Assembly: GCA_964417785.1 (NCBI GenBank)
Contig: CAYQJO010000173.1
Coordinates: 1 to 9,332, forward strand
Length of the DNA: 9,332 bases
Source: DAOTUL01 sp034437435
Lineage (GTDB): Bacteria; Chloroflexota; Anaerolineae; Aggregatilineales; Phototrophicaceae
Direction: 5' to 3'
This document shows, one piece after another, positions 1 to 6,310 of the stretch. Position 1 is the first letter of the stretch. Each line of letters opens with the position of its first letter. The translations under genes and the position numbers were made by a program. The notes beneath the pieces were generated by a model. It did not search any database. It saw nothing but the letters and a program-made list of their open reading frames with translations, and was not told where the DNA came from.

Positions 1-1131
1 TGCTTCGACAATGGTGGTGACATTATAGCGGATATAGTCGAGGTAGGTGCTGGCGGGACCGTCGGCATCGCTGAGCGAGCCGCTGTATAGAGCGTAGACT
101 TCCACACCGGTCTCGTCAGCGATCTGCTGTACCAGTCCATCACTGACAGTCATCTCGGCAAATATGGCAGGAACGCCCTCTTCACGGATCAAGTCGATCA
201 CAGCAGCGATGTCGGCAGCACTGGGTTCGGCCAGGGTACCTCCACCGGGCAAAATGGTGGTCACCACGTCGAAATCATAGCGTGCGGCGAAGTACCCGAA
301 TGCTTCATGGTTGGTCACCAGTACGCGGTCCTCTTCTGGCACTGTCTCGATCATCGGCATCACAAAGTCATGGGCCAGCGCATCCAGTTCTTCAAGATAG
401 GTGGCGGCGTTTGTGGTGTATGTTTCTGCATTCGCTGGATCGAGTTCGACTAATGCGTCGCGGATGAGCATGGTCCAATACATGACGTTGTGGGGTTCGG
501 TCCAGACATGCGGATCACATGCGCCATGATCGTGTGCGTGTTCCTCACCTTCTTCGTGCGCTTCTTCTTCGCCTTCATGACCATGACCTTCACCGCAATC
601 CAGCGTGTACAGTGCGCCTAAAGTCTCTACATGGTCATGCGCATGTTCTTCGTGTCCTTCACCTTCGTGGTCGTGACCTGCTTCGTGCAGGGCTTCCATC
701 TCGGCGTAATGCTGCTCACAGAGCGCGGCCATTGCGCTCATGTCACCCATTTCACCTTCATGAGCGTCATGGTCTTCACCATGTTCGTGGTCATGACCGC
801 CAAAAGCGATGATCTGAACACACGATGACACGGTGACGATGTTCATGTCACTGCCAGCGTTCTCGATGGCTTCCAGCAGGCCCTCTTCAAACAGCGCTCC
901 GTTGACAAACACGACATCGGCGTCGGCCAGTGCGGTTAGATCGCTGGGTGTGGGTACAAAGCTGTGGGGATCGGCACCGAGCGGCATGACCGTTCTGACA
1001 TCGGCTGCGTCACCGGTGACGTTGGCGATGACATCGCCCAGAATGCTGTGGCTGGCAACGATCTGAAGAGAGTCCTGAGCCGATATAGGAAGCAGAAGCA
1101 GGGATAGAAGGATAAGCCCAAACAAACGCAT
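1..1131 (-). CDS. znuA: ZnuA-like zinc ABC transporter substrate-binding protein, C-terminus cut off by the window
   Basis: Extracellular metal-binding component of a cluster A-I (ZnuABC/TroA-type) ABC importer, most likely for zinc. The frame is open for 377 codons and leaves the window at base 1, so the C-terminal end is missing. Residues 1-18 form a signal peptide (basic start, Leu-rich core, cleavage likely after Ala18 in PISA|QD) with no lipobox Cys. Family landmarks are LGADPHSF (His56), CDPHVW (His208) and TNHEAFGY (His275), which match the three zinc-binding His. Near the end, GSLSDADGPASTYLDYIRYN matches the family C-terminal segment; the usual fourth acidic ligand is not clear because YTDS is replaced by YSGS. 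Residues 113-202 carry 19 His in an Asp/Glu/Gly-rich loop, split in two by a helical stretch and bordered by Cys104, 138, 179 and 205. AAGGAG lies 9 bases before the ATG. A promoter and a Zur-like box precede it, so zinc-repressed expression is inferred. Confidence 0.93.
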   Translation of the reverse strand, partial: MRLFGLILLSLLLLPISAQDSLQIVASHSILGDVIANVTGDAADVRTVMPLGADPHSFVPTPSDLTALADADVVFVNGALFEEGLLEAIENAGSDMNIVTVSSCVQIIAFGGHDHEHGEDHDAHEGEMGDMSAMAALCEQHYAEMEALHEAGHDHEGEGHEEHAHDHVETLGALYTLDCGEGHGHEGEEEAHEEGEEHAHDHGACDPHVWTEPHNVMYWTMLIRDALVELDPANAETYTTNAATYLEELDALAHDFVMPMIETVPEEDRVLVTNHEAFGYFAARYDFDVVTTILPGGGTLAEPSAADIAAVIDLIREEGVPAIFAEMTVSDGLVQQIADETGVEVYALYSGSLSDADGPASTYLDYIRYNVTTIVEA

Positions 1132-1148
1132 CAGTATACACTCCTTAT

Positions 1149-1163
1149 TGATACAATGTATCA
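1149..1163. promoter_or_regulatory. candidate Zur/Fur-family operator (7-1-7 inverted repeat)
   Basis: TGATACA-A-TGTATCA is a perfect 7-1-7 inverted repeat. Fur, Zur and PerR boxes have the same 7-1-7 layout (for example TGATAAT-N-ATTATCA for Fur). It covers the expected transcription start of the znuA gene, so a bound repressor would block initiation. Because the gene is for zinc uptake, Zur is the most likely binder; a DtxR/MntR-type regulator is an alternative. Confidence 0.6.
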
Positions 1164-1192
1164 TTTATAGCAGATTTGTCTCAGGAGTGCAA
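1164..1192 (-). promoter_or_regulatory. sigma-70-type promoter of znuA
   Basis: Read on the minus strand, TTGCAC (1192-1187) is followed by exactly 17 bases and TATAAA (1169-1164). This is a near-consensus -35/-10 pair. It lies in the 73-base gap between the oxidoreductase stop and the znuA ATG. The Fur/Zur-type palindrome starts immediately after the -10, and the Shine-Dalgarno AAGGAG is at 1146-1141. No transcript data are available, so the call rests on sequence match and position. Confidence 0.7.
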
Positions 1193-1204
1193 TGTGCGAT
1201 TGCT

Positions 1205-1663
1205 CTAATTCAGGTCCACCTGGATCAGGACTACTTTGGGTGCGATTTCACGCAGGTCATCGGCGTTGGGTTGGCCGTCGATCATCTTGACCCCATAAAT
1301 GTCGGCTGATCGCGGCACAGCCTTGATGGAGTCGGCCAGGGCGGAGATGATGGTATCGACATCCGTGATGGCGGTAGCCGTGCCGGTGACGTTCTTGCCG
1401 CGAAGGCGGAGTGTCACGGGTGCGGGATCGCGGAAATTGTACCACCATTTGCGGAAGCGTTTGGTCAGGATGAACACGCGATTGCTGTCACGATGGTAGC
1501 CAACGGGTGTGGTGTACTGCTTGCCTGATTTGCGACCGGTGAAGGTAATCAGCAGCATCATCTTGCTGAGCAGGTTATGCGCCAGCGGTAAACGGAGCAT
1601 AGTCGCCATAAAGCGGTTTGCAGTCGGCGACGGTGTGTAGTCCCAGGGTCTTGTGTCTGCCAT
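1205..1663 (-). CDS. deazaflavin (F420)-dependent nitroreductase/quinone reductase family protein (Ddn/FDOR-like)
   Basis: A 152-residue soluble protein of the split beta-barrel flavin/deazaflavin oxidoreductase superfamily, close in length to mycobacterial Ddn-type proteins. The diagnostic strand pair LLITFTGRKSGKQYTTPVGY (about residues 37-56) is the phosphate/cofactor-contacting motif of the family. It is followed by FILTKRF...WWYNFRDPAPVTLRLRGK (about 63-90), which matches the usual W-x-x-N-x-x-x-x-P-x-V pattern. Members reduce quinones, nitro compounds or other electrophiles with F420H2, though some bind FMN, FAD or heme. The cofactor and substrate cannot be read from the sequence. GAGGT at 1677-1673 lies 9 bases before the ATG. 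The gene sits 84 bases after the permease and behind a palindrome, so it is probably its own transcription unit and functionally unrelated to the sugar operon. Confidence 0.85.
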   Translation of the reverse strand: MADTRPWDYTPSPTANRFMATMLRLPLAHNLLSKMMLLITFTGRKSGKQYTTPVGYHRDSNRVFILTKRFRKWWYNFRDPAPVTLRLRGKNVTGTATAITDVDTIISALADSIKAVPRSADIYGVKMIDGQPNADDLREIAPKVVLIQVDLN

Positions 1664-1716
1664 TATATTGTTACCTCGATTGTCAAAAGGTCGTTAATAT
1701 GTGTATACGTGCTAAT

Positions 1717-1730
1717 CAACCGATCGGTTG
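1717..1730. promoter_or_regulatory. perfect 14-bp palindrome, candidate TetR-type operator
   Basis: CAACCGATCGGTTG is a perfect palindrome in the gap between the permease stop (1748) and the oxidoreductase ATG (1663). ACCGA...TCGGT half-sites are common in operators of TetR-family repressors, which often control Ddn-like oxidoreductases. No T-tract follows it on either strand, so it does not look like a terminator. No clear -35/-10 pair could be fixed around it. The regulator itself is not in the window. Confidence 0.4.
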
Positions 1731-1747
1731 CCAATGACAGCGGGTGT

Positions 1748-2578
1748 TCATTTCAGGCCGCTGGAAGCGAAGCTCTCAATGAAGCGGCGCTGGAACACCA
1801 GGAACAGCAGGACCAGCGGCGCGATGACCAGCAGTGTTCCCGACATGAGATTACCCCATTGGGAACCGGCCTCGGTGGCGCTGTAAAGCTGGTTCAATCC
1901 GACGGTCAGCGGACGACCCTCTTCCGGATTGCGCGTGACCACCAGCGGCCACAGCAGTTCGTTCCACCGGGCGCTGATCGACACCAGCGCGAAAGCCGTG
2001 TAGGTGGGTATGGACAGCGGCACATAGACATGGCGCATGATCTGGAACAGATTTGCGCCGTCAATCCGGGCGGCTTCCTCGAAGTCGGGTGGAATCTCGC
2101 GGAACATCTGGCGCATGAGCAGCACCCCCAGCGCCGATCCCCAGTAGGGCATCATTAGCGCCCAGCGGGTGTTGAACGCACCTAAGTCACGCACGGTCTG
2201 CACATTCTGTACCAGCAGCACGCCTGTCGGGATCATCAATTGCAGCAGGATCAAAAACAGCAGCAGATTGCTTCCGGGAAAACGCAGGCGGGCGAAAGCA
2301 TAACCGGCGAGTGTGATCGTAATGATCTGGACAATCAGCACGCCCACGACTACCGTGACGCTGGTAATGAAATGCCATTCCCAGGGGGCTGTGTTCCAGG
2401 CGGATTCAAAGTTTTCCAGCGTGATCTCGCTGCCGAAAAAGATGTTACCGTTGGTAATCGGGTCGGATTGGGGACGCAGGGCCATCAGAATGGCAAAGAC
2501 CAGCGGCATCAGCCATGTGAGGGCGAGACCGACGGTCAACACATCGGCGGCAACGCTCCAACGGTTCCGTTCATGCAT
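1748..2578 (-). CDS. carbohydrate ABC transporter permease, MalG/UgpE type
   Basis: The second of two membrane subunits of a sugar ABC importer (CUT1 family); 276 residues, normal for the type. Hydrophobic segments start at about residues 12, 70, 104, 140, 195 and 245, consistent with six membrane helices. The cytoplasmic EAA loop that docks on the ATPase is clear at about residues 168-188 (EEAARIDGANLF...HVYVPLSIP). The start was set at the ATG at 2578 because AGGAGG lies 8 bases upstream. An in-frame TTG at 2596 would add six residues but would place that Shine-Dalgarno inside the gene. The start overlaps the stop of the preceding permease by 8 bases (ATGCATGA), which implies translational coupling. 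No ATPase gene follows, so the pair probably uses a shared MsmX/UgpC-like ATPase from elsewhere. Confidence 0.93.
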   Translation of the reverse strand: MHERNRWSVAADVLTVGLALTWLMPLVFAILMALRPQSDPITNGNIFFGSEITLENFESAWNTAPWEWHFITSVTVVVGVLIVQIITITLAGYAFARLRFPGSNLLLFLILLQLMIPTGVLLVQNVQTVRDLGAFNTRWALMMPYWGSALGVLLMRQMFREIPPDFEEAARIDGANLFQIMRHVYVPLSIPTYTAFALVSISARWNELLWPLVVTRNPEEGRPLTVGLNQLYSATEAGSQWGNLMSGTLLVIAPLVLLFLVFQRRFIESFASSGLK

Positions 2579-3536
2579 CTTCACGGCCTCCTTCAAATAA
2601 CAGGAAGTTGCTGATGGTGAACACCAGCAGAATGCTGACGAGGATCACGGTCATGGCGTTGATATAGCCCATATTGCGTGAAGACCCGATGTTCTGGAAT
2701 ATGAAATAGAGCAGCAAATTGCCCCGGTCCGCCGGTTGGCCCCGGTTGAGGGCTTCCAACTGCTCGACCACCTGAAAGGTATAGGTGGAGGCGATGACGA
2801 TCAGAAAGAGTGTTGTTCGTCGCAGCAGCGGGATCGTCAGGTGGAATAACTGCCGGAAGTAGTTGGCTCCATCCAGTGCGGCGGCCTCGTAGATTTCGCG
2901 GGGTATGCTTTGCAGGCCGGCCAGATAGAAAATCATATAGAAGCCGGTTTGTTTCCAGATATTCACGATAGTGATCGAGATCAGTACAAGGTCGGGATTG
3001 CCCAACCAATCGGCACCATTGAGGCCAAACGAATCCAGCACGGTGTTGATGAGGCCGGTGGTATTGGCGTACATAAAAGCCCAGATGTTGGCTGCGCCGA
3101 TCAATGGCAGCAGCACGGGATAGAAAAAGCTGAAGCGAAAGAAGGCCAATCCACGAACATTGCGGTTGATGAGCAGAGCAAACAGCAGCGCCAGCGGCAG
3201 GCTGACCAACACAGTTCCCAGGGTAAACAGCACGGTGTTACCCAGGACGCGGGGAAAGCGCCCCCCAATAGGGTGTGACTCATCGAACAGGTCTTTGTAG
3301 TTATCCAGACCGACATAGACTGATTCACCCTCGACCCGGCGTCCACTGGCATCGCGGGTGGATCGTCCCGGTTCGTACAGGCTGTCGTTTACGGTGCGAA
3401 TCGACGGCCAGATGGTGAATAGAACGATGAGGATCAATGCCGGTGCGATCAGCAGGTAGGGTGTCAACCGCTGCAAAAGCGGCGTTCGTGATTGTGGATT
3501 AGCCAGTGTGTATTCACTTGTGGTGGTTGTATCCAT
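2571..3536 (-). CDS. carbohydrate ABC transporter permease, MalF/UgpA type
   Basis: The first membrane subunit of the CUT1 sugar importer; 321 residues from the ATG at 3536. Membrane helix 1 is at about residues 26-44 (PYLLIAPALILIVLFTIWPS). It is followed by an external loop and then the typical order of helices, with the YPVLLP and AFMYANTTGLINTVL segments common to MalF/UgpA proteins. The EAA loop is at about 215-235 (YEAAALDGANYFRQLF...IPLLRR). The start is not certain: the ATG at 3536 has only a weak GGGGTG 5 bases upstream, and an in-frame ATG at 3578 would add 14 polar residues. I prefer 3536 because it gives a short cytoplasmic tail of usual length. The gene lies 112 bases after the binding-protein gene, separated by a strong hairpin, and overlaps the next permease by 8 bases. 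Confidence 0.92.
   Translation of the reverse strand: MDTTTTSEYTLANPQSRTPLLQRLTPYLLIAPALILIVLFTIWPSIRTVNDSLYEPGRSTRDASGRRVEGESVYVGLDNYKDLFDESHPIGGRFPRVLGNTVLFTLGTVLVSLPLALLFALLINRNVRGLAFFRFSFFYPVLLPLIGAANIWAFMYANTTGLINTVLDSFGLNGADWLGNPDLVLISITIVNIWKQTGFYMIFYLAGLQSIPREIYEAAALDGANYFRQLFHLTIPLLRRTTLFLIVIASTYTFQVVEQLEALNRGQPADRGNLLLYFIFQNIGSSRNMGYINAMTVILVSILLVFTISNFLLFEGGREDA
2587..2592 (-). promoter_or_regulatory. Shine-Dalgarno AGGAGG that decides the start of the second permease
   Basis: AGGAGG on the minus strand, 8 bases before the ATG at 2578 and inside the 3' end of the first permease gene. It is the strongest ribosome binding site in the operon and excludes the upstream TTG start. Confidence 0.75.
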
Positions 3537-3599
3537 AGGCACACCCCAGGATTTGCGTCCTACCTCGGAACGTGGCATGCCGTGTCCCAAGTTGAGTAG

Positions 3600-3619
3600 G
3601 GACGGCCAGAAGGCCGTCC
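3600..3619. repeat. intercistronic hairpin (8-bp perfect stem, 4-base loop)
   Basis: GGACGGCC (3600-3607) and GGCCGTCC (3612-3619) pair perfectly around a 4-base loop; on the transcribed strand the loop is TTCT. The position between a binding-protein gene and its permease genes is where many sugar ABC operons carry mRNA-stabilising or attenuating stem-loops, so that the binding protein is made in excess. No T-run follows, so full termination is unlikely. The motif could also be a copy of a dispersed intergenic repeat. Confidence 0.6.
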
Positions 3620-3648
3620 GAGATGGATGCCAACGCTACGATATGAAT

Positions 3649-4953
3649 TTACCGGTACTCGGCCAGCAGTTCGTCAATCTGAGCCTGAGCATCAGCCAGC
3701 ATGTCAGCGGCTTCGTCCAACGGACGCTGGCCGGAGATGATGGTACTCAGTTCAAAGTTGATGATGTTCTGGATGTCCACCGAACGGTAAGCGGCGAATT
3801 CCTTGTAAGCATGGGCCAGTTGGTCACGGGCGACGGCATACTGCGGAAATTCTTCGACCAGCGAGGCCAGCGGATCGACTTCCCAGGCACTCTCACGAGC
3901 AGCGATGTAACCGGTCTGAGCGCCCCAGTCCGACTGAATTTCCGGTGAGGACAGGAACTTCACCCATTCCCAGGCGGCCTGGAGTTCGGCGTCGGTCTTG
4001 CTGCCGTCATCGAAGATATAGAGGTTGCCGCCGCCGGTGGGTGCGCCGTAACCGCTGCCATCTTCACCCGCCGGACCGCTGGGCAGGAATGCCGTGCCGA
4101 CTTCAAAGTCCGCGTTTTCCAGGATGCTGGTCAGCGAACCGGTGGTGTGGTAGATCATGGCTGCTTCACCGGCGGTGAAGGCGGTCGGGGTTTCGCCCCA
4201 GGCACTACCGCCCATCGGACCGACAGCATAGCCACCATCTTCAACTGGCATGCCGAGTTGGGTCAGGAAGGTCAGGCCTTCCAGGCTGGCTGCGCTGTCA
4301 AAGTAAACCTGGGCCGGGTCCTGGTCCACAACTGGCTGGCCGTAGGCCGCGGCGAAGCTCTGGTACATCCAGATGGGGAAGTTACCCTGAACTGGCACCA
4401 GCAGACCGGCACGGTCTTCGGTGGTCAGCGCCTGGGCGATGGCGATCAGTTCTTCGTTGTTGGTGGGGACTTCCAGACCTTCGGCGTCCAGCAGGTCAGC
4501 GTTGTAGAACATGATCGGGGTCGAACGCTGGAACGGCACCGACCAGACGAGACCGTCGGCGTCCAGACTGTTTTCCCAGAAGGCGGGGAAGAAATCAGCA
4601 TACCACTCGTCGCCATTTTCTTCGGCTTCGATGAAGGGAGTCAGCGGGATGATGTCGGTGTCTTCGATGAAGGTGAACAGGTCGGTCGCCAGCATAATCG
4701 CCACATCGACCAGCGGCTCATCGGCCTCGGCCAGGATGGTGTCGCGGGTCTGGGTGTAGCTGCCGGTGTAGACCGGGTTGATGTCCACACCGGGGTTCAC
4801 CTCCTCGAACTGCTGTGCATAGCCTTCAAAGACTGCGGGCAGGTCACCCTCAACGGCGGACGCCCAGTAGAAGTCCACGACAATTGGCTCGTCCTGTGCC
4901 ATCACCGGCACCAATGCCAGCAGCACCAATGCCAGGGCAATCACTCTTTTCAT
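3649..4953 (-). CDS. sugar ABC transporter substrate-binding protein, UgpB/MalE-like (CUT1 family)
   Basis: A 434-residue exported protein that captures a sugar or sugar acid for the two permeases encoded just downstream. Residues 1-19 are a signal peptide (MKR, hydrophobic core, cleavage likely after VMA before QD) with no lipobox Cys. The mature part follows the family 1 extracellular solute-binding pattern: VDFYWASAVEG near the start, a YAQQFEEVNPGVDINPVY strand-helix-strand, VPFQRSTPIMFYN, AFTAGEAAMIYHTTGS and AWEWVKFLSSPEIQSDW. Ligand specificity cannot be read. The start at 4953 is supported by GAGGAG 9 bases upstream (4968-4963); an in-frame TTG at 4992 would add 13 residues in front of the signal peptide and is rejected. 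The gene is 91 bases downstream of the dehydratase gene, with a possible internal promoter and direct repeats in that gap. Confidence 0.94.
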   Translation of the reverse strand: MKRVIALALVLLALVPVMAQDEPIVVDFYWASAVEGDLPAVFEGYAQQFEEVNPGVDINPVYTGSYTQTRDTILAEADEPLVDVAIMLATDLFTFIEDTDIIPLTPFIEAEENGDEWYADFFPAFWENSLDADGLVWSVPFQRSTPIMFYNADLLDAEGLEVPTNNEELIAIAQALTTEDRAGLLVPVQGNFPIWMYQSFAAAYGQPVVDQDPAQVYFDSAASLEGLTFLTQLGMPVEDGGYAVGPMGGSAWGETPTAFTAGEAAMIYHTTGSLTSILENADFEVGTAFLPSGPAGEDGSGYGAPTGGGNLYIFDDGSKTDAELQAAWEWVKFLSSPEIQSDWGAQTGYIAARESAWEVDPLASLVEEFPQYAVARDQLAHAYKEFAAYRSVDIQNIINFELSTIISGQRPLDEAADMLADAQAQIDELLAEYR

Positions 4954-4962
4954 CAGGTTTCT

Positions 4963-4968
4963 CTCCTC
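4963..4968 (-). promoter_or_regulatory. Shine-Dalgarno GAGGAG of the binding-protein gene
   Basis: GAGGAG on the minus strand, 9 bases before the ATG at 4953. It fixes the start directly at the MKR of the signal peptide. Confidence 0.7.
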
Positions 4969-5018
4969 GAAGTTGATGGTAGATGCCCGCAATCATACGC
5001 TTATATGCTTGAATATAG

Positions 5019-5035
5019 TGTTAAGGTGATGTTAA
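5019..5035 (-). promoter_or_regulatory. two TTAACA direct repeats with 11-bp period (PhoB/PhoP-box-like)
   Basis: On the minus strand TTAACA (5035-5030), five bases, then TTAACA again (5024-5019). The 11-base period puts both on one face of the helix, as expected for tandem binding of an OmpR/PhoB-family response regulator; Bacillus PhoP boxes have TTAACA-like repeats with about 5-base spacing. The site lies 66-82 bases upstream of the binding-protein ATG in an AT-rich gap. A partial third copy (TTCAAG, 5013-5008) follows in phase. No clear -35/-10 pair can be assigned, although TATATT and TATAAG occur nearby. Confidence 0.35.
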
Positions 5036-5044
5036 GTGTCTGCA

Positions 5045-6310
5045 TCAACTCCACAGGCGGTCGTGTGAACGCTCCGTATCCCACTCCGTTGATGGCTCAA
5101 AGAACCCACCAGGACGGGTGGTATCGATATGCTGGCGGAACAGGTCTTCGTTGATGCCGCTGAAGCCCAGGCCGGGTGCATCCGGCACCTGGACATGCCC
5201 GTCCTGGATAATCGGATTCGGCAGCCCTTCGACCAGTTCATCCACCCAGGGATGATCGACCGAGTGGTTTTCCAGCACCAGGAAGTTCTCGGTGGCGGCG
5301 GCGCAGTGAATGCTCGCCAGGAAGGCTATCGGCGAACCGGCCATATGCATCGCCATCGCCACACCATGTTCCTGGGCCATGTCGCCGATTTTCTTGGTCT
5401 CCATGATGCCGCCGGAACTCGCCAGGTCGGGATGGATCACCGAGACGGCACGGCGTTCCAGCAGCGGCTTGAAACCTTCCTTCAGGTAGATGTCTTCACC
5501 GGTGCAGATGGGCGTCGTGACCGAATGCGACAACCGCTCGTACTGATCCGGAAACTGCCAGGGGATCATATCTTCGTACCATGCCAGCGTGAACGGGTCG
5601 AGTGCCTGACCCAGGCGGATGCACGATTCGAGGTTCAGGTGGCCGAAATGATCGACGGCCAGCGGCACTTCGTAGCCGATGACATCGCGGACCTGACGCA
5701 CGTATTCCACCAGCACTTCAATCCCGTGATCGGTGATCTGGATGCCGGTAAAGGGGTGCATAACGGTGGTGGATTCAAGCATACCGGACGGTGCGATCAA
5801 GGCGTTGGGTTCATCTTTCAACAGGCGAATGCCAATGTCCATCTTGAGGAACTTGAAGCCGCGCTCCATTCGGTCTTTCAGTCGTTCGCCCATTTGCTTA
5901 CCGTCGGGAACCGAGTCGGTATCACAGTAGACAAGGACCCGGTCGCGGAATTTGCCGCCGACCAGTTGGTAAGCCGGTACGCCGTAGGCTTTACCGGCGA
6001 GGTCGAACAGGGCCATTTCAATGCCACAGACGCCGCCGGCCTGCCGGGCATGGTGGCCGAACTGTTTGATCTTACGGAAGATTTTGTCGATATTGCAGGG
6101 GTTCTCACCGATGAGGCGTGTTTTGAGCATCATGGCGAAGGTGGGGCTGGCCCAGTCGCGTACTTCGCCGTAGCCGCTGATGCCCTGGTTGGTGTCGATG
6201 CGGATGATGGTGCAGTCCATCGGTAGGCCGCGCAGATTGGTGATGCGCATATCCGTGATCTTGAGATCGGATGGCCGTGAATGGGTTTTCACGTTGTCTT
6301 CTAAACTCAT
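5045..6310 (-). CDS. mandelate racemase/muconate lactonizing-type enolase superfamily protein, probable sugar-acid dehydratase
   Basis: A 421-residue cytoplasmic enzyme of the enolase superfamily. An N-terminal capping domain (about residues 15-130) is followed by a TIM-barrel. Visible catalytic residues are a KxD motif at the end of strand 2 (Lys156, Asp158), metal ligands Asp220 (VDHFGH), Glu246 (YEDMIP) and Glu272 (GEDIY), then Asp295 (HPDLA) and His322 (AMHMAGSP) as the Asp-His base dyad. Their spacing (26, 26, 23, 27) fits the mandelate racemase subgroup, whose dehydratases abstract the alpha proton of aldonates or aldarates to give 2-keto-3-deoxy acids. The exact substrate is unknown. 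The ATG at 6310 shares one base with the stop of the RraA-like gene (TAATG), and AAGGA (6324-6320) lies 9 bases upstream. An in-frame GTG at 6376 would overlap that gene by 67 bases and is rejected. The gene is translationally coupled to the upstream genes. Confidence 0.9.
   Translation of the reverse strand: MSLEDNVKTHSRPSDLKITDMRITNLRGLPMDCTIIRIDTNQGISGYGEVRDWASPTFAMMLKTRLIGENPCNIDKIFRKIKQFGHHARQAGGVCGIEMALFDLAGKAYGVPAYQLVGGKFRDRVLVYCDTDSVPDGKQMGERLKDRMERGFKFLKMDIGIRLLKDEPNALIAPSGMLESTTVMHPFTGIQITDHGIEVLVEYVRQVRDVIGYEVPLAVDHFGHLNLESCIRLGQALDPFTLAWYEDMIPWQFPDQYERLSHSVTTPICTGEDIYLKEGFKPLLERRAVSVIHPDLASSGGIMETKKIGDMAQEHGVAMAMHMAGSPIAFLASIHCAAATENFLVLENHSVDHPWVDELVEGLPNPIIQDGHVQVPDAPGLGFSGINEDLFRQHIDTTRPGGFFEPSTEWDTERSHDRLWS

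Noticed and set aside
519..828. Plus-strand frames rich in Arg, His, Met and Phe opposite the znuA His-rich region
   Set aside because: The composition is a by-product of repeated His/Asp/Glu codons read antisense; the minus-strand frame has the ZnuA motifs on both sides.
1662..1686. TTGACA and TATAAT on the minus strand before the oxidoreductase gene
   Set aside because: The spacing is only 13 bases and the TATAAT overlaps the ATG, so it cannot be a working sigma-70 promoter for this gene.
1717..1730. Palindrome as a rho-independent terminator of the sugar operon
   Set aside because: There is no T-tract on either side and the symmetry runs through the centre without a loop; an operator is more likely.
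4954..4992. TTG start at 4992 adding 13 residues to the sugar-binding protein
   Set aside because: It would place non-signal residues before the MKR of a clear signal peptide; GAGGAG is placed for the ATG at 4953.
4147..5154. Plus-strand open frame of 335 codons opposite the binding-protein gene
   Set aside because: It is a shadow of the sugar-binding protein frame with no recognisable domain, and it crosses two real genes and a regulatory gap.
5129..6226. Long plus-strand open frame (365 codons) opposite the enolase-superfamily gene
   Set aside because: It is antisense to a gene with clear catalytic motifs, has no family features or ribosome binding site, and is explained by GC-biased third positions of the real gene.
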